From Cheiracanthium punctorium (lineage: Eukaryota; Arthropoda; Arachnida; Araneae; Cheiracanthiidae), in NCBI GenBank assembly GCA_038373885.1, contig JAWZYV010018289.1, positions 372,001 through 436,000 of the forward strand: a stretch of 64,000 nt of DNA, given 5' to 3'. Under the pieces are notes generated by a model. It was not told the DNA's origin. It did no database searches and saw only the letters and a program-made list of their open reading frames with translations. Positions 47,785-59,112 of the stretch are shown here, piece by piece. The position numbers and the translations under genes are program-made. How positions within the stretch are numbered: the stretch's first letter is position 1; every line of letters begins with the position of its first letter.

Positions 47785-48289
47785 CCCTTTAACGCGCAGT
47801 GTTTCCGCTCTGGGACCACCAAACTCTGACGTTTTGACTGTTGCCAGTCACGAAAAATAGATTGGATTGCTATAAAAATAGTGGCGGGTGACATAGCTCC
47901 ACGAGAATCCTTTACTTTTTAAGCACGTCATTTCCCGTAAAAAAATGGTCACGATTCTTTTTAATAGCACTGACATCTGCCGAAAAATGGAAGAATGCGA
48001 GAACAGCTGGATAGATTGCCCAATGCTGAAAAAAGGGCAGCCGTTGCCATCGCTCGACTTAACTACCAGCAAGATGGCGGACGATCGAAACGTCCATCGG
48101 GTGCCACAGATCTAGAGACCCTTTTGTGACGACAGCTGGCTGTACAGCCAGCTGTCGTCACAAAAGGGTCTCTAGATCTGTGGCACCCGATGGACGTTTC
48201 GATCGTCCGCCATCTTGCTGGTAGTTAAGTCGAGCGATGGCAACGGCTGCCCTTTTTTCAGCATTGGGAGAGGGTTGCGCCTCAAAGGA
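47785..48289 (-). mobile_element. TTAA-flanked foldback element, copy 2 (505 bp) with 250-bp perfect palindrome
   Basis: TTAA flanks both ends (47781-47784, 48290-48293), and the orientation is opposite to the other three copies. Positions 48019-48268 form two 125-base arms that are exact reverse complements with no spacer (centre TGTACA at 48141-48146). The long nonpalindromic part is on the left. Bases private to this copy (GTCCATCGGGTG, ACCCTTTTGTG) are present in both arms. Confidence 0.9.
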
Positions 48290-48689
48290 TTAAGGGGAGG
48301 GGTTAAGACGTTCGTCCATGTCTCTCCGGGGAGAGAGGGGCGCAATATAAATATGCTTTATAGGCAACGCAATATACACTTAGCTTTCATTTTTTCCCTC
48401 CCATCTTTCATCTATAATCTTAATATAAAATATAATGGTTTTATGCACATTGCCCATTGACACTCCTGGGAGATATCGCTTTAAAAATGTGTCACCCACA
48501 TCGGCCCTTTTTCTTTTAAACAAAAGATGCGGAGAAGCTCTTAAGACTTATCAAGGAATGACATATGCCTGCGATAACTGTATGTAAGCAGGTTTTGGAA
48601 AAATGAACAGAGTAGGCTATAGGCTTTCCGCCAAACTTTAAATCTGCATCACATACTTTCCCTTTAGTAATCAGGTAGCGCCCACCAGG

Positions 48690-49187
48690 AGATGACGTCA
48701 ACACACGCGCCGTCTGCCCCGAGCGACAGCTGGCCAATGAGAGCAGCCGGTATCGCACTTGGGGCGCGTGCCCTTAACAATGCGCCCCTCTCCCCCCTTC
48801 TCTATACTACACTAGATTTGTACAATAACAAAGAGTACGCTTTTCCGTTCCGTAATAGCAGATGTCTTTTACTTCATAATTTTTTTTTTTTTTTTTTTTT
48901 TTTCTGTGTGCGGGTAACTACTCAAAATCAGTGGATCAGATTTATTGGGTGACAGATCATCGTACACAACCGCTAGGAGCAGGCAAGGCACCTACTACCT
49001 CTCTTTTCCCTCCCGACGCCAGGGACTGCTGCAGTCGGAAGGGACCGGATTGTTGTTTACTTAAGCGGCGTGCTGGCTGGCTGTGCTCGGCTACGGAAAA
49101 GTGGGGAATACGCGGTTGTTGTTGAGTGCTGCTAACTTAGTTATAGTTTACTGAGCGGACATACTGTTGCAGTTGGAGGAGTTTGAC
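48690..49187 (+). promoter_or_regulatory. Promoter and 5' UTR of candidate exon at 49188
   Basis: A perfect CRE palindrome TGACGTCA lies at 48693-48700, and a CCAAT box at 48734-48738 in a GC-rich stretch. A T-run follows at about 48880-48903, then GC-rich sequence (48980-49110) leading to the ATG at 49188. The start site itself was not defined. Confidence 0.45.
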
Positions 49188-49278
49188 ATGACCCATTCCC
49201 CAAAACAATCTGAACAACCATTACTTCGTACCGCTGAGATAAGAGCGAGAGGAGAGACACCCGCTCGTAAATATTATG
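49188..49278 (+). CDS. Candidate first coding exon B, unrecognised protein
   Basis: The ATG (GACATGA, G at -3) opens MTHSPKQSEQPLLRTAEIRA and continues RGETPARKYY, 30 codons plus one base. It ends in the strong donor TATG|GTGAGTT. The product start is hydrophilic and basic, without a signal peptide. I do not recognise the family. Base composition and codon use are less AT-rich than the surrounding DNA, and a promoter-like region precedes it. No matching acceptor exon was found to its right, implying an intron of more than 14 kb. It leaves the same phase (1) as candidate exon A. Confidence 0.55.
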
Positions 49279-49328
49279 GTGAGTTTGCTTTTTATACACT
49301 TTACCAATTAAGTGCCATTGCCAGTGGA

Positions 49329-49577
49329 CAGTGGCGGATCCAGAATTTTTTTTGGGGAGGGGCTAAAATTTTTAAAAAGCTTATTTCACCCAATTAAAAT
49401 GTACAATAAATTAAAATTTTAGTCTAAAGCAATGTATTAGGCTTTCGGGAGGGGCTAAGTAATAAAATAGGAACATTTTAGCTATTTAAAGTGTATAATA
49501 AAGCAGAATGTTGCCCTTGAGCAATTTCTTTGGGGGGGGACTGAAGCCCCCTAGCCCCTCCCCTGGATCCGCTACTG
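49329..49577. mobile_element. hAT-like miniature element, 249 bp
   Basis: Ends CAGTGGCGGATCCAG and (inverted) CAGTAGCGGATCCAG. The flanks CCAGTGGA and CCAGTATA agree at 6 of 8 positions. It lies 50 bp downstream of the donor of candidate exon B, inside the presumed intron. Confidence 0.8.
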
Positions 49578-49766
49578 CCAGTATATACCCTGAATATAGC
49601 TAGGAGTCCTAGGCCCGCTGTGTTTGTTGACAACTAAGTATGTTCTTTGTTGGCATCGTGGACCCTCCTCATATATTGAGGAGAAGGAGGAAGGTCGAGG
49701 TGGGTGTAGTGAACATTTTTATAGCATACCCAACTCCTTTATATTATGTAATAAAGTGTTTGAAGG

Positions 49767-50065
49767 CAGGGACGGATCCAGAAATTACTCAGGGAGGGGG
49801 CGATTTTGTACCTGGAACAGGGGGCTAGAATGCGCGAATCATTTGATAATTAATATAATAAATTATACCAATTAATGTAATTAATTATTTTATTGATAAA
49901 ATCTATATATGAGCGATGGTTAAAAAGGACATGGAGTAGTACCCCAATACACCCCTTAGAAAAAGGCTACATAAGTTTCATTATACTTTCATAATATATT
50001 TTAACATAGACTTCGCCCAGGAGGAGGCGATCACCCCCACCGCCCTCTCCTTGAATCCGCGCCTG
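49767..50065. mobile_element. hAT-like miniature element, 299 bp, perfect 8-bp duplication
   Basis: Ends CAGGGACGGATCCAG and (inverted) CAGGCGCGGATTCAAGG are flanked by TTTGAAGG at 49759-49766 and 50066-50073. Confidence 0.92.
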
Positions 50066-50079
50066 TTTGAAGGCCCGAG

Positions 50080-51030
50080 ATGATATCCCCTCCCACTTAA
50101 AAAATTCGCATGGTCGATTATGATTGACATCGTATTCACGGAGTTGAACATTATGCTTGGGTGGGGATAAAAAATTGTTCGTCTCGGATCATGAACTTCT
50201 TTTGTGTAGTTTAAAATGGTGGTGTATGTTTGTAGCCAGAAAGATAGATGGGAGGATTATCTTTTTAAAATGCATAATTTAAAAAGCTAATACAACTTAG
50301 AATTAAAAATAATAAACTCTTCTAGTTTTTCTAGCAGCTGTTTGCATTGGTCATGAACATGGCATAGGCGAGACTGGGTACACTTTCTGAATTTCTGGGG
50401 AGAACTTTAGCCCTCCCCCCTTCCCTTCAGAGAGCACCATCTCTTATTTCTGCAATAGAAAATTTAATTATACTATTAAAAAAAAAAAAAAAAAAAAAGA
50501 GAACTCTTTCCTTGTATCTTGATACAATAACACTTAAGTGTTCCCAAATTAACCTTGGACTTTTATTTTCTCCCTAAATACAGTATCGGAAATTTGTATT
50601 AAAATTTTAAATTCGACCCTTGAAAATAATTTTTTATTGCAGGAGTAATAACCTCGTGAACATCCAGAAAAACCTGTAATTACAGATATGTATTTGGACG
50701 TAACTAAGCAGAACCTGATCTACACTGTAAATTAGGCCATGGACTTGGATCAGAGCAGTTTTGGGGGGCCCCTGACCCATCGCATAATATTGACACACTT
50801 TAAGCCGAATTAAAAGAATGTCTGCTTGCATTCATTACCCGAGGGGGTGGTTTTGAAGGCTAACCGTTCCCCTAACTTTGACACTCGGAAGCTTTATTTT
50901 ATACTGTATCTAAGCTTATTTTTGTTTTATTTATTTTCATGTTTTATTTAACTAAAGATATAATGTAATCATCCTCATCATTTTAATTACAATTATTATC
51001 TAATTAACATTTATTAATTTGTTTCATTTA
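50080..51030. other. No gene seen: AT-rich
   Basis: Contains a poly-A run near 50480-50499 and a few short open frames without motifs. Nothing else is supported. Confidence 0.55.
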
Positions 51031-51040
51031 ATTCACATGC

Positions 51041-51218
51041 CTACAGAGGGACGTAGCGAGACATAAAAATTCTCGGGGGGGGGGGGGGGAAGGGTGTCCC
51101 AAAAGGAATTTCTCACAAAAATACTCGATTTATTAACATCCAAATTTTTAAAAAAATCTAAATTTTCGGGGGGGGGGGTATGCCCATGCCCCCATGGCAC
51201 CCCCCGGCTACGTCCCTG
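51041..51218. mobile_element. Miniature element with CAGnGGACGTAGC ends
   Basis: The left CAGAGGGACGTAGCGAG and the reverse complement of the right end, CAGGGACGTAGCCGG, flank G-tracts and two internal copies of TAAATTTTC-like sequence. The ends relate to the hAT-like group, but no 8-bp duplication was found. Confidence 0.65.
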
Positions 51219-51468
51219 TACCCACCTGCTAAACAAGAGGATGAATACTATATAAGATTGGACGGGGGAGGGCATTTGCTTCGTTCTGGCTGCCACAACC
51301 AGTTGATTTTTACATGTAAAGTTAAATTATATAAACAGTAAATAAACTGAAAATATTTCTTTGTATAAATAAATGTATATAATTTTGAATTTGCATAAAT
51401 ATAAACTTGAAGCTTTTAATTTTTCAATAAATTTAATAATTAAAATGTACGTATTTTAAAATTACGAG

Positions 51469-51805
51469 TGGCCGAGTGGATAAGACACTGAACATGGTAG
51501 ATGGCTGAAGTATGAGGGTACAGGCTTCGGATATATAGTTTTAGTTTTTGATTTGGGGGTGCGAGATTTGCAGTTTTAAAATACAGAATAAAGAATAAAT
51601 AAAATATTTGTTAAATTTGGGGGTGCGACCGAGCCCCCTATTTGCTGTCCCGGTTCAGGCCTGTCGCGCTGCTGCCGATCTAACGGTCTGGAATTTGGGG
51701 CAGTTTTTTCCAGATGTAACGTGAATACACGTTGGAACCCCATTAAGAAGTCCTCCACCCTAGGCACCTCTCCCTAGGGAGATAACTTTCGTGTAGCTTT
51801 GCTGT
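51469..51805 (+). repeat. tRNA-derived SINE, copy 2, interrupted
   Basis: TGGCCGAGTGGATAAGACAC is followed by ACTGAACATG. The family body resumes only at CAGGCCTGTCGCGCT (51657), so about 140 bp is inserted or unrelated in between. The tail GGCACCTCTCCCTAGGGAG and TTTCGTGTAGCTTTGC matches the other copies. Confidence 0.65.
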
Positions 51806-52698
51806 CATACACAATACGATACATAATTGACTGAATGGAGATATCAGATCCAAGAAATGGAGGCGGGGAAGGGGGGCATGATGCTTTCTGAACAACTCTA
51901 AACCTAAAAAACTGTCGACTTGGCTAGATTTAACCCACTGTTGTTTAACTCTTTGTTTACCAGCCATTGGTCCGTGTACCAGAGAGTTTATTGCTGGTTC
52001 CCGTATATCCCATTGATTCATAAATAATCAGTAGTAAATGTCTTTCGAACAGGGTGCGAATTGACGGGGGGGGGATGCCGGGGATCGTCCCCAGCTGAAG
52101 AATGTAATATCCCTGCCTTGAGAAATATTAATGAATCCCTGCCAGGGATACTATTTATCCCCTGCTGAAGTAATGTTAAACGGGTGAAGGAAGGCTTGGG
52201 ATTGAAGTCAAGAAGTCAAAATGAAAGCAGTATGTTATCGAATGTTACTATACTCTAAGGCGATTGCCTTAAAATTTCGTCTGCTTTCTAAACTAAAAAC
52301 TCTCAAGGGTGGCTTCCAATACAGGTACATTGTATATAGCTTATGTATCTGTGATTCCATAGAACAATCTATGACTTTTGTTTGAATATAAGTCAGTTCC
52401 CACACGTGTCGGCGATTGCATTTGTCACGTAATATCATGTGAGTGAAGCATTTACACCTTCCCTCCTTTTTCTTTTCAAGTGTCCCCCCCTGGAGAATGT
52501 TTTCTTTCAAATGTCCCCCCCCTGGAGAAATTGTTGAGTTCGCATCCTGCTTTCGAACTAAACTTTATATTTGTATAACGCTTGATTTGACAATTAAAAT
52601 GCATGCTTATGTAATATTTATTATTTTCGGCCGACGCTCCTCCTATTTTTCCTATTTTTACCTCACCGCAGGCGTAAAAAGATTGGGAAACGCTGGTT

Positions 52699-52915
52699 TA
52701 ACGTATTCGCTCTCATCATTAAAAAGACACAACTTTACAGACGTCTATTTGACCAGTGTGGCTTCCCAGCTTGCATCTATGCATGGGGCTTCTCAGCCAT
52801 TTCACAATACTGGACCCCAGCAGATCATTCTGAGACCCAAGCCGAGAAGCAACACTCGTCAAAGGAGTCTTCTCCGTTAAACGTATTTTAAATGATGAGA
52901 GCGAGCAATTTAATG
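52699..52915. repeat. Short inverted repeat pair around a GC-richer core
   Basis: TTTAACGTATTCGCTCTCAT at the left recurs inverted as CGTTAAACGTA and ATGATGAGAGCGAGC at the right. TTGCTCTCATCATTGAAAAG near 35875 is related. The core shows no convincing protein. Confidence 0.5.
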
Positions 52916-53092
52916 AACAAGGGTGAGGGGGGGGGGGACCATGTCTCTAATAAAATGATTCATCATTTAGCCCCTCTTCTGTAACTTCCCTGGAATCCGT
53001 GCTGGTCTAACAAAGAGGGAAAGGAGTCCATGCGAGCATGTATGCTGTTTTAAGAGTTGCTGGATAAATAAAAAAGTTGATTTTACTGTTAA

Positions 53093-53508
53093 ACCTTTGA
53101 GGCTCAACCCTTTCCCAATGCTGAAAAAAGGACAGCCGTTGCCATCAATCGACTTAACTACCAGCAAGATGGCGGACGATCGAAACGTTCATCGCGTGCC
53201 ACAGATCTAGAGACCTTTTTTTGACGACAGTAGTTAAGTCGATTGATGGCAACGGCTGTCCTTTTTTCAGCATTGGGCAATCTATCCAGCTGTTCTCGCG
53301 TTCTTCCATTTTTCAGCATATGTCAGTGCTGTTAAAAATAATCGTGACCATTTTTTTACGGGAAATGACGTGCTAAAAAGTAAAGGATTCTCGTGGAGCT
53401 ATGTCACCCGCAACTATTTTTATAGAAATCCAATCTATTCTTCGTGACTGGCAACAGTCAAAACGTCAGTTTGGTGTTCCCAGAGCGGGAACACTGTGCG
53501 TTAAAGGC
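53093..53508 (+). mobile_element. TTAA-flanked foldback element, copy 3 (416 bp)
   Basis: TTAA flanks both ends (53089-53092, 53509-53512). The internal arms 53114-53160 and 53231-53277 are 47-base exact reverse complements separated by 70 bp. Both carry GGACAG and ATCAATCG where the other copies have GGGCAG and ATCGCTCG. The outer arm continuing from the left is unpaired, so the right arm is partly deleted. Confidence 0.88.
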
Positions 53509-53799
53509 TTAAACAAGTTCTGCCACCAAGTTGAGTACTCAGGGTAAGGGATGGGATTGGACGGTGGTTAAAATTACTGATTTCCTATTGAACCCGAATA
53601 ATTCAAGATAGTTTTGATTATTCTGCAAAACGGTTGTTTATGTCAATAAAAAAAATGTCATGTGAAATTTGATTTGAGATGGTTTTTCGAGATCTATGAC
53701 CCTTGTGGCCTTTATCTCAGTTGTTCTTAGTTGCAAGTTCATTTTATTTCAAAGTACCATTTTTACAAAACAATATTTAGACAAACACAACCATCCAGG

Positions 53800-53882
53800 G
53801 GTTAATGGGAATCGAACCCAAGGCGATTGAGCGGCAAGGAGGAAGGACGAACCAAACCTCTCAGGCACCGTCAATTCATATG
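53800..53882 (-). repeat. tRNA-like B-box fragment
   Basis: The minus strand reads TTGGGTTCGATTCCC, an exact B-box core, just upstream of foldback copy 4. No A box or cloverleaf is convincing, so it is likely the tail of a tRNA-derived SINE. Confidence 0.35.
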
Positions 53883-53899
53883 AATGTACTTTGCTTTAA

Positions 53900-54391
53900 C
53901 CCTTTGATGCGCAACCATTTCCCAATTGTTAAAAAAAAGTCAGCCCTTGCCATCGCTCGACTTAAAACCAGCAGATGGCGACGATCGAATGCATCGCGTG
54001 CAGACTAGAGACCTTTTTTTTGACGCAACGGCTGTGCGCACAGCAGTGCGCAAAGAGGTCTCTAGATCTGTGGCACGCGATGAACATTTCGATCGTCCGC
54101 CATCTTGCTGGTAGTTAAGTCGAGCGATGGCAACGGCTGCCCATTTTTCAGCATTGGGCAATCTATCCAGCTGTTCTCGCATTCTTCCATTTTTCAGCAG
54201 ATGTCAGTGCTGTTAAAAATAATTGTGACAATTTTTTTAAGGGAAATGACGTGCTAAAAAGTAAAGGATTCTCGTGGAGTTATGTCGCCCGCAACTATTT
54301 TTATAGAAATCAGATCTATTCTTCGTGACTGGCAACAGTGAAAACGTCAGAGTTTGGTGTTCCCAGAGCGGAAACACTGCACGTTAAAGGA
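53900..54391 (+). mobile_element. TTAA-flanked foldback element, copy 4 (492 bp)
   Basis: TTAA flanks both ends (53896-53899, 54392-54395). The left end is CCCTTTGATGCGCA; the reverse complement of the right end is TCCTTTAACGTGCA. The internal hairpin is imperfect: the left arm has many small deletions relative to the right arm. This copy therefore does not show the arm identity of copies 2 and 3. Confidence 0.88.
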
Positions 54392-54404
54392 TTAATGCTC
54401 TTCT

Positions 54405-54830
54405 GGAAGCGCGCGGAAACTTTTCGTATTCGAATGATTTCTTTTTATGTAAACAGCCCCATTTATATCAATGCTTTATGCAGACGATCATTTTAATGGA
54501 AAAAACAATTAAACTATGTCATCTGGACAAATATTTTAAACGAATTGGAATCGCAACTTTTCCTTCAAAGCCTGATGACCGTGACTTCAATAGGACGTCA
54601 TACAGATTGCGACAGCTAATTTTGTCACGCAAATGATTCCCTTTTTTTACTCTCGGAAAATGCAATAAACTGAAAATAGCGAAAAATTGCTTAAAAATGA
54701 GGGAACGGGTAGATTTTCAGATTTTTAAAGTAGCGCAGATTGTTTTCTGTGTTTTTATACATAATTAAGAAAATTTTCAAGCGGATCGTAGATCGGTGTA
54801 GAGGTTATTAGGCATTTTGTGCTTAACTTT
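54405..54830 (+). repeat. Dispersed repeat, copy 1 of a pair
   Basis: Shares long segments in the same orientation with 60415-60800, including GCGGAAAC, AGCTAATTTTGT, ACGCAAATGATT and AAAGTAGCGCAGATTGTTTT, plus TCAAGCGGATCGTA. No termini or open frames identify its class. Confidence 0.85.
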
Positions 54831-55099
54831 TTAATCTTTTTGCTGAGGTTGTATAAATTTTTCAGAGCGTGGGACTTAGAGTTAAAGAACAAAAAATACT
54901 GAAAGGAAGGTAAAAAAAGTTACAAATTCAAAGCTTAAAGAGATTGAAATATGCATCCAACAGAGAAAATGCGTCATTTTATGCAAAATCATCAAAAACA
55001 CCTGAAATATGGAATTGCATATGCAAATATGCGATTGCATATAATCCGCGGTCTGCTTATTAGTATTGCACTAAAAGTGTGTGACAATAATTTAGACAG

Positions 55100-56640
55100 T
55101 GAAAAATAAGACAGTGAAAAATTAAAGTCAAAAAGGAGCTTATTTTTCTATTAAAATATTAAATTTCATAGTAATAAAACATCCGTTTAAAATCAGCTGA
55201 AGAAACGGATACGTTCATTATGACTCGCTTAATACTTTCAGGAGAAACTGCGTCCCAAAGTGAGGAAAAATTATCTATACTATCATAATGGATGGATGTC
55301 CTAAATTGTGCACATGTAGAAAAACCAATTTTCTTAAAAAATTCAAGAATAGTTTTTTTTTTAAATTTCATTTTCTTAATTAAAAATTTGATCTATTATC
55401 AAAAGAGAAATTATTTAATTTGGTCTGGAAAGGTTGAGCTCACACTTTTCTGTTGTTAATCTTTTGCATTAGGATTAAACAGATGATGCCAATGTCGAAC
55501 ACACCGAGCCTTCATTCGAGCCTTTTTATTTATAATTTATTAAAAAATATTTTTTTTTAAGAAAGAATAATAAACTCTAATCGATCTGTTTTTACATTAG
55601 GGAACTTATCATATTAAACACTTTTTGAACTTTGATGAAAGAATCGAATACAATGCTCGATGTAACGAGTGATTGAATACTAATCTAGAAAAAAATCTCT
55701 TTGACATTCGATTGTTGACGATGGTAGGTGAACAAGTTTTCATCTAAATACGTAGAGAGATGATCAAAATTAGTTTTAACAAGTAATTAATTAATCAGTT
55801 AATAAGTGATTAAAAAGGAATGATTTCTTAATTTTATCAGTTGTTTTTGGGAATATTCATAGACAGATAATTGACTAATCACATATATTTAGGTTAAACG
55901 TCTTCAAAAATGAGAGCGCCTCCGAGAAAACACCAGATTGTAATCACTATTTTCAAAACTAGGAAGTACAGAAACTTGTAAGAATTTCAGTGTTAAAATA
56001 AACCGGACTTCCCGCTTCAATCAAAAAAGCAATTAAAAAGTAAGTTCCAGAGCGCATTAGATTCCCTTATTTTTCAAAATAAACTTTCACATTTACGAAA
56101 TACTCAGTTTAAACAAAGAATTTAAAAATCGTATTTTAAATATACTCCAAAATGAGGCTTTTAAAACTTCCATTAAATTTTCAGTCCTTGAATTTACTTC
56201 GAAGAACCTGAATAGAAATCTTATTTCCAAATATTTACAAGGCATCATACCAAGACAAAAACTAAATGGTTTGGTCTGAAAATAAACTATAATGAAGCAT
56301 ACTTTTTTTAAACAAGGAAGTTACAGTAGAAGTATTTGAAACACATTATTTTTTTAACTTAATGAAAATGAAAACAGGGTGCAAAAAATCATAATTTAAA
56401 AAAAAATCGGAATGGATTTTTAAAAATTTAAATCAGAATTTTTATAAAATAAAATTAGATTTAAAAGAAATAATTAGATATTTTAAGTTTAACTACTTTA
56501 TATAAAGAGTATAGGCAACTGTTAAGTATCTAGTTGTTGATAGTATAAATCTATAAATAAAATACTATTTCTTTGGTATGAAAATAAAAAAAAAATTGTC
56601 CCAAGTGGATGATTTTGGAAGCATAGCAGAACTGACTGAT
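55100..56640. other. No gene seen: AT-rich
   Basis: Many TAAT and TTAA-rich runs and short frames. No supported repeat or exon. Confidence 0.55.
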
Positions 56641-57054
56641 TATAAGTGGTGTCCCAAAAACGTGGTAACGGGCTTTAATTCTTTATCTATTACAGATAAG
56701 TGGACAGTATAAATTGAAAAAATGTTCCAAATAAGGAAGTTACACTCCGTTAAGAAAAAATTCCTCTTGTTAATTTTTATACGACCCCGTACGGAACAAT
56801 TAGTAGTTACAACAGTAAAATGCGCCCCATATACTACAGAAGTGACACAAAATTTGAGAACTAAGAAGTATCAGAGATATGAAGATAAATAAGATGCTGA
56901 CTTAACAATTTTTCAATGGCTCTCGAAGGGAATAAATCACGACCAGTGATGTAAAATACCCGGGTATATAACCAAAATGGGTATTTACCTGGGTATTTAT
57001 TTTTGTATTAACACTATTGTTTAAAAAAAGCTTGTATTGGTGGGTAAGGATATT

Positions 57055-57082
57055 CACACACACACACACACACACATATATA
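57055..57082. repeat. Microsatellite (CA)n
   Basis: A CA run followed by TATATA. Confidence 0.95.
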
Positions 57083-58451
57083 AGTATAAAGTAAAAAAAA
57101 GAAAGAAAGAAAAAGAAAAACGAGAAACTTAGGAACCCTTTACTACTTTTTAATTTCATAAAACTTCAAAAAATATAATTATGAAAAGAAGCTATATGAT
57201 ACATGTTGAATAAAATACTTGATTAAATATAGCCTATAAATATAACTGTTAGAATAAAATTGTAAATAGGAATAATAACAAGGAGCAGTGTATTTGACAA
57301 TTTGAAAAAAAGGAGAGAAATTCAACTATACTAAATATATACTGACAGTAAAATCTGAATTATGAATCTGAATCTCAGGAGCCCGTTGGAATTCTGAAAA
57401 ATTAGTTAAACGGAAATTTTATTATAAAAAAATTGGTATTAATGATTTTTTTTCCATAGAAATATTTTGTTCATCAATCTGAAATATTCATAAAAGTTTA
57501 AATTTACCGTGAAAAATATGTTTTTAAATCTATTACTTATAACTACTAGTTTTGTAACCATTTGCATGTAATTTTTATTTTAGTGATCATTAAATCAATC
57601 ATAAGATGCATAATCCCCTCTCCCCTTCAATAATAAACTATCACAGTTTAAAAAATAATAAACATAAAATAAGCTCTGGGATATAATAGTAAACTTAAAA
57701 TAAGCTATGAGGTATATTAATCAATGTAACACATTAAAAATATTGCCAAAGCTGCCATTTGCACAAAACAATTTAAGGACTACCATAAAACATCCTTCAC
57801 TATTAAAGTTAGTGAAAAAAATGCGGTATGACTGATAAAGTAGTTTATGCCAAATAATCAAACGCTTAATAATAATATAAAAAAAACACTACAAAAATAC
57901 TCATAATGAAGTCAAATTAAAATTAGAAACTGCATTAAAAAAACAAGAAAGATAAATCATGCCAAACGCATCGATTATAAAACACTTTCCAACACATGAG
58001 TATTATTAAACCATGTTTGGCGATGTATTTTCTTTAAATCTGGCGAGATTTTGGAGATAAGATAATGTTGTATTATCACTATAAATGCAGTTTTATAAGA
58101 CCCTGTAATTTTTTTTTCATCGTTTAACTGAAGACTATAAAAATTTTATACTCATTGTCTTGTGCTAGAAATGTATTAGTGTCCCTCAAATGCCACAGAT
58201 TGTGAGGTATTGGAATTCTTTTCAGTGCTCCTGTAGAAGAACAATTAGTAATACAGATAATATTTTCAATTGACAGCATTATTCTGAGAGCCTTAATAAT
58301 ATGCATACCAGCTTTGTTTTCTTAAAAAGTAACCGAAAATATCTCTAAAATACGTTTTCAAGAATGACTGCCCATAGAGTGCGGTATATTAGATGTTGTT
58401 CTCCTGCAAATGAACTATATGCTACTTACACTATTTTCACTAGGGTACATG

Positions 58452-58619
58452 CAGTGGCGTAGCCAGAAATTTTTCATGAGGGGGGGGGGGTTACGACTAG
58501 TGTAACTCACATACATGTATATGCGTGTGCGAGAAGTGAGTAAAGAATATATATTTATGACAAAAATTCCTCATGGGGTAGGATTGCGAACTCCCTAACC
58601 CCCTTTGGCTACGCCACTG
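58452..58619. mobile_element. hAT-like miniature element, 168 bp
   Basis: Ends CAGTGGCGTAGCCAG and (inverted) CAGTGGCGTAGCCAAAG. The flanks GGTACATG and GCTGCATG agree at 6 of 8 positions. It splits a unit of the 175-180 bp family, which resumes at about 58625. Confidence 0.85.
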
Positions 58620-59046
58620 GCTGCATGGTACTGTACATAGAAAAAAAATAAATTTCGCACATATCGATGTATATTTACGGCAGTTAGAACACTGAAGGGG
58701 TGGACAACCGAACGGACAAACAAACCGAACTCATAAACACCACTCAAACTTGTTGGTAAGTTAAAAATATAAATATTCACTTTGTATAACAACGATATCG
58801 GACGAATGCGCAGAGTGAGAAATTTATTCTTTAAAGGGTGTCTAAAATTAATTTTCCACGCGCTAAAATCTAATAAATTTTGTTTACTTTCAAATAGCAG
58901 AATATCTCTAAACTAGAAGTCAAAGACGGTTGTGAAGCAATTGCAACGGGTGCTGGAAAAAATAACATTTAACGAAAGCATGTCTACGCTCAATATATTT
59001 CATCTTCGTCCACTTAAAATAAATTACTTCGTGTTCAATTTTTATT

Positions 59047-59112
59047 ATATACTAGGGGCCAAGGCCCCCAGACTCGCTACGCTCGCTTTTCATATGAGGC
59101 ATTCGGCCCCTA
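59047..59112. mobile_element. Tiny GGGGCC-ended inverted-repeat element
   Basis: TAGGGGCCAAGGCCCC on the left and the reverse complement of the right end, TAGGGGCCGAATGCC, enclose ACTCGCTACGCTCGCTTTTC. It may be a deletion derivative of the CAGGGGC group. Confidence 0.45.

Noticed and set aside
52443..52880. 145-codon plus-strand frame
   Set aside because: It runs through C-tracts and a short inverted repeat, has no recognisable domain and lacks splice support. Left unassigned.
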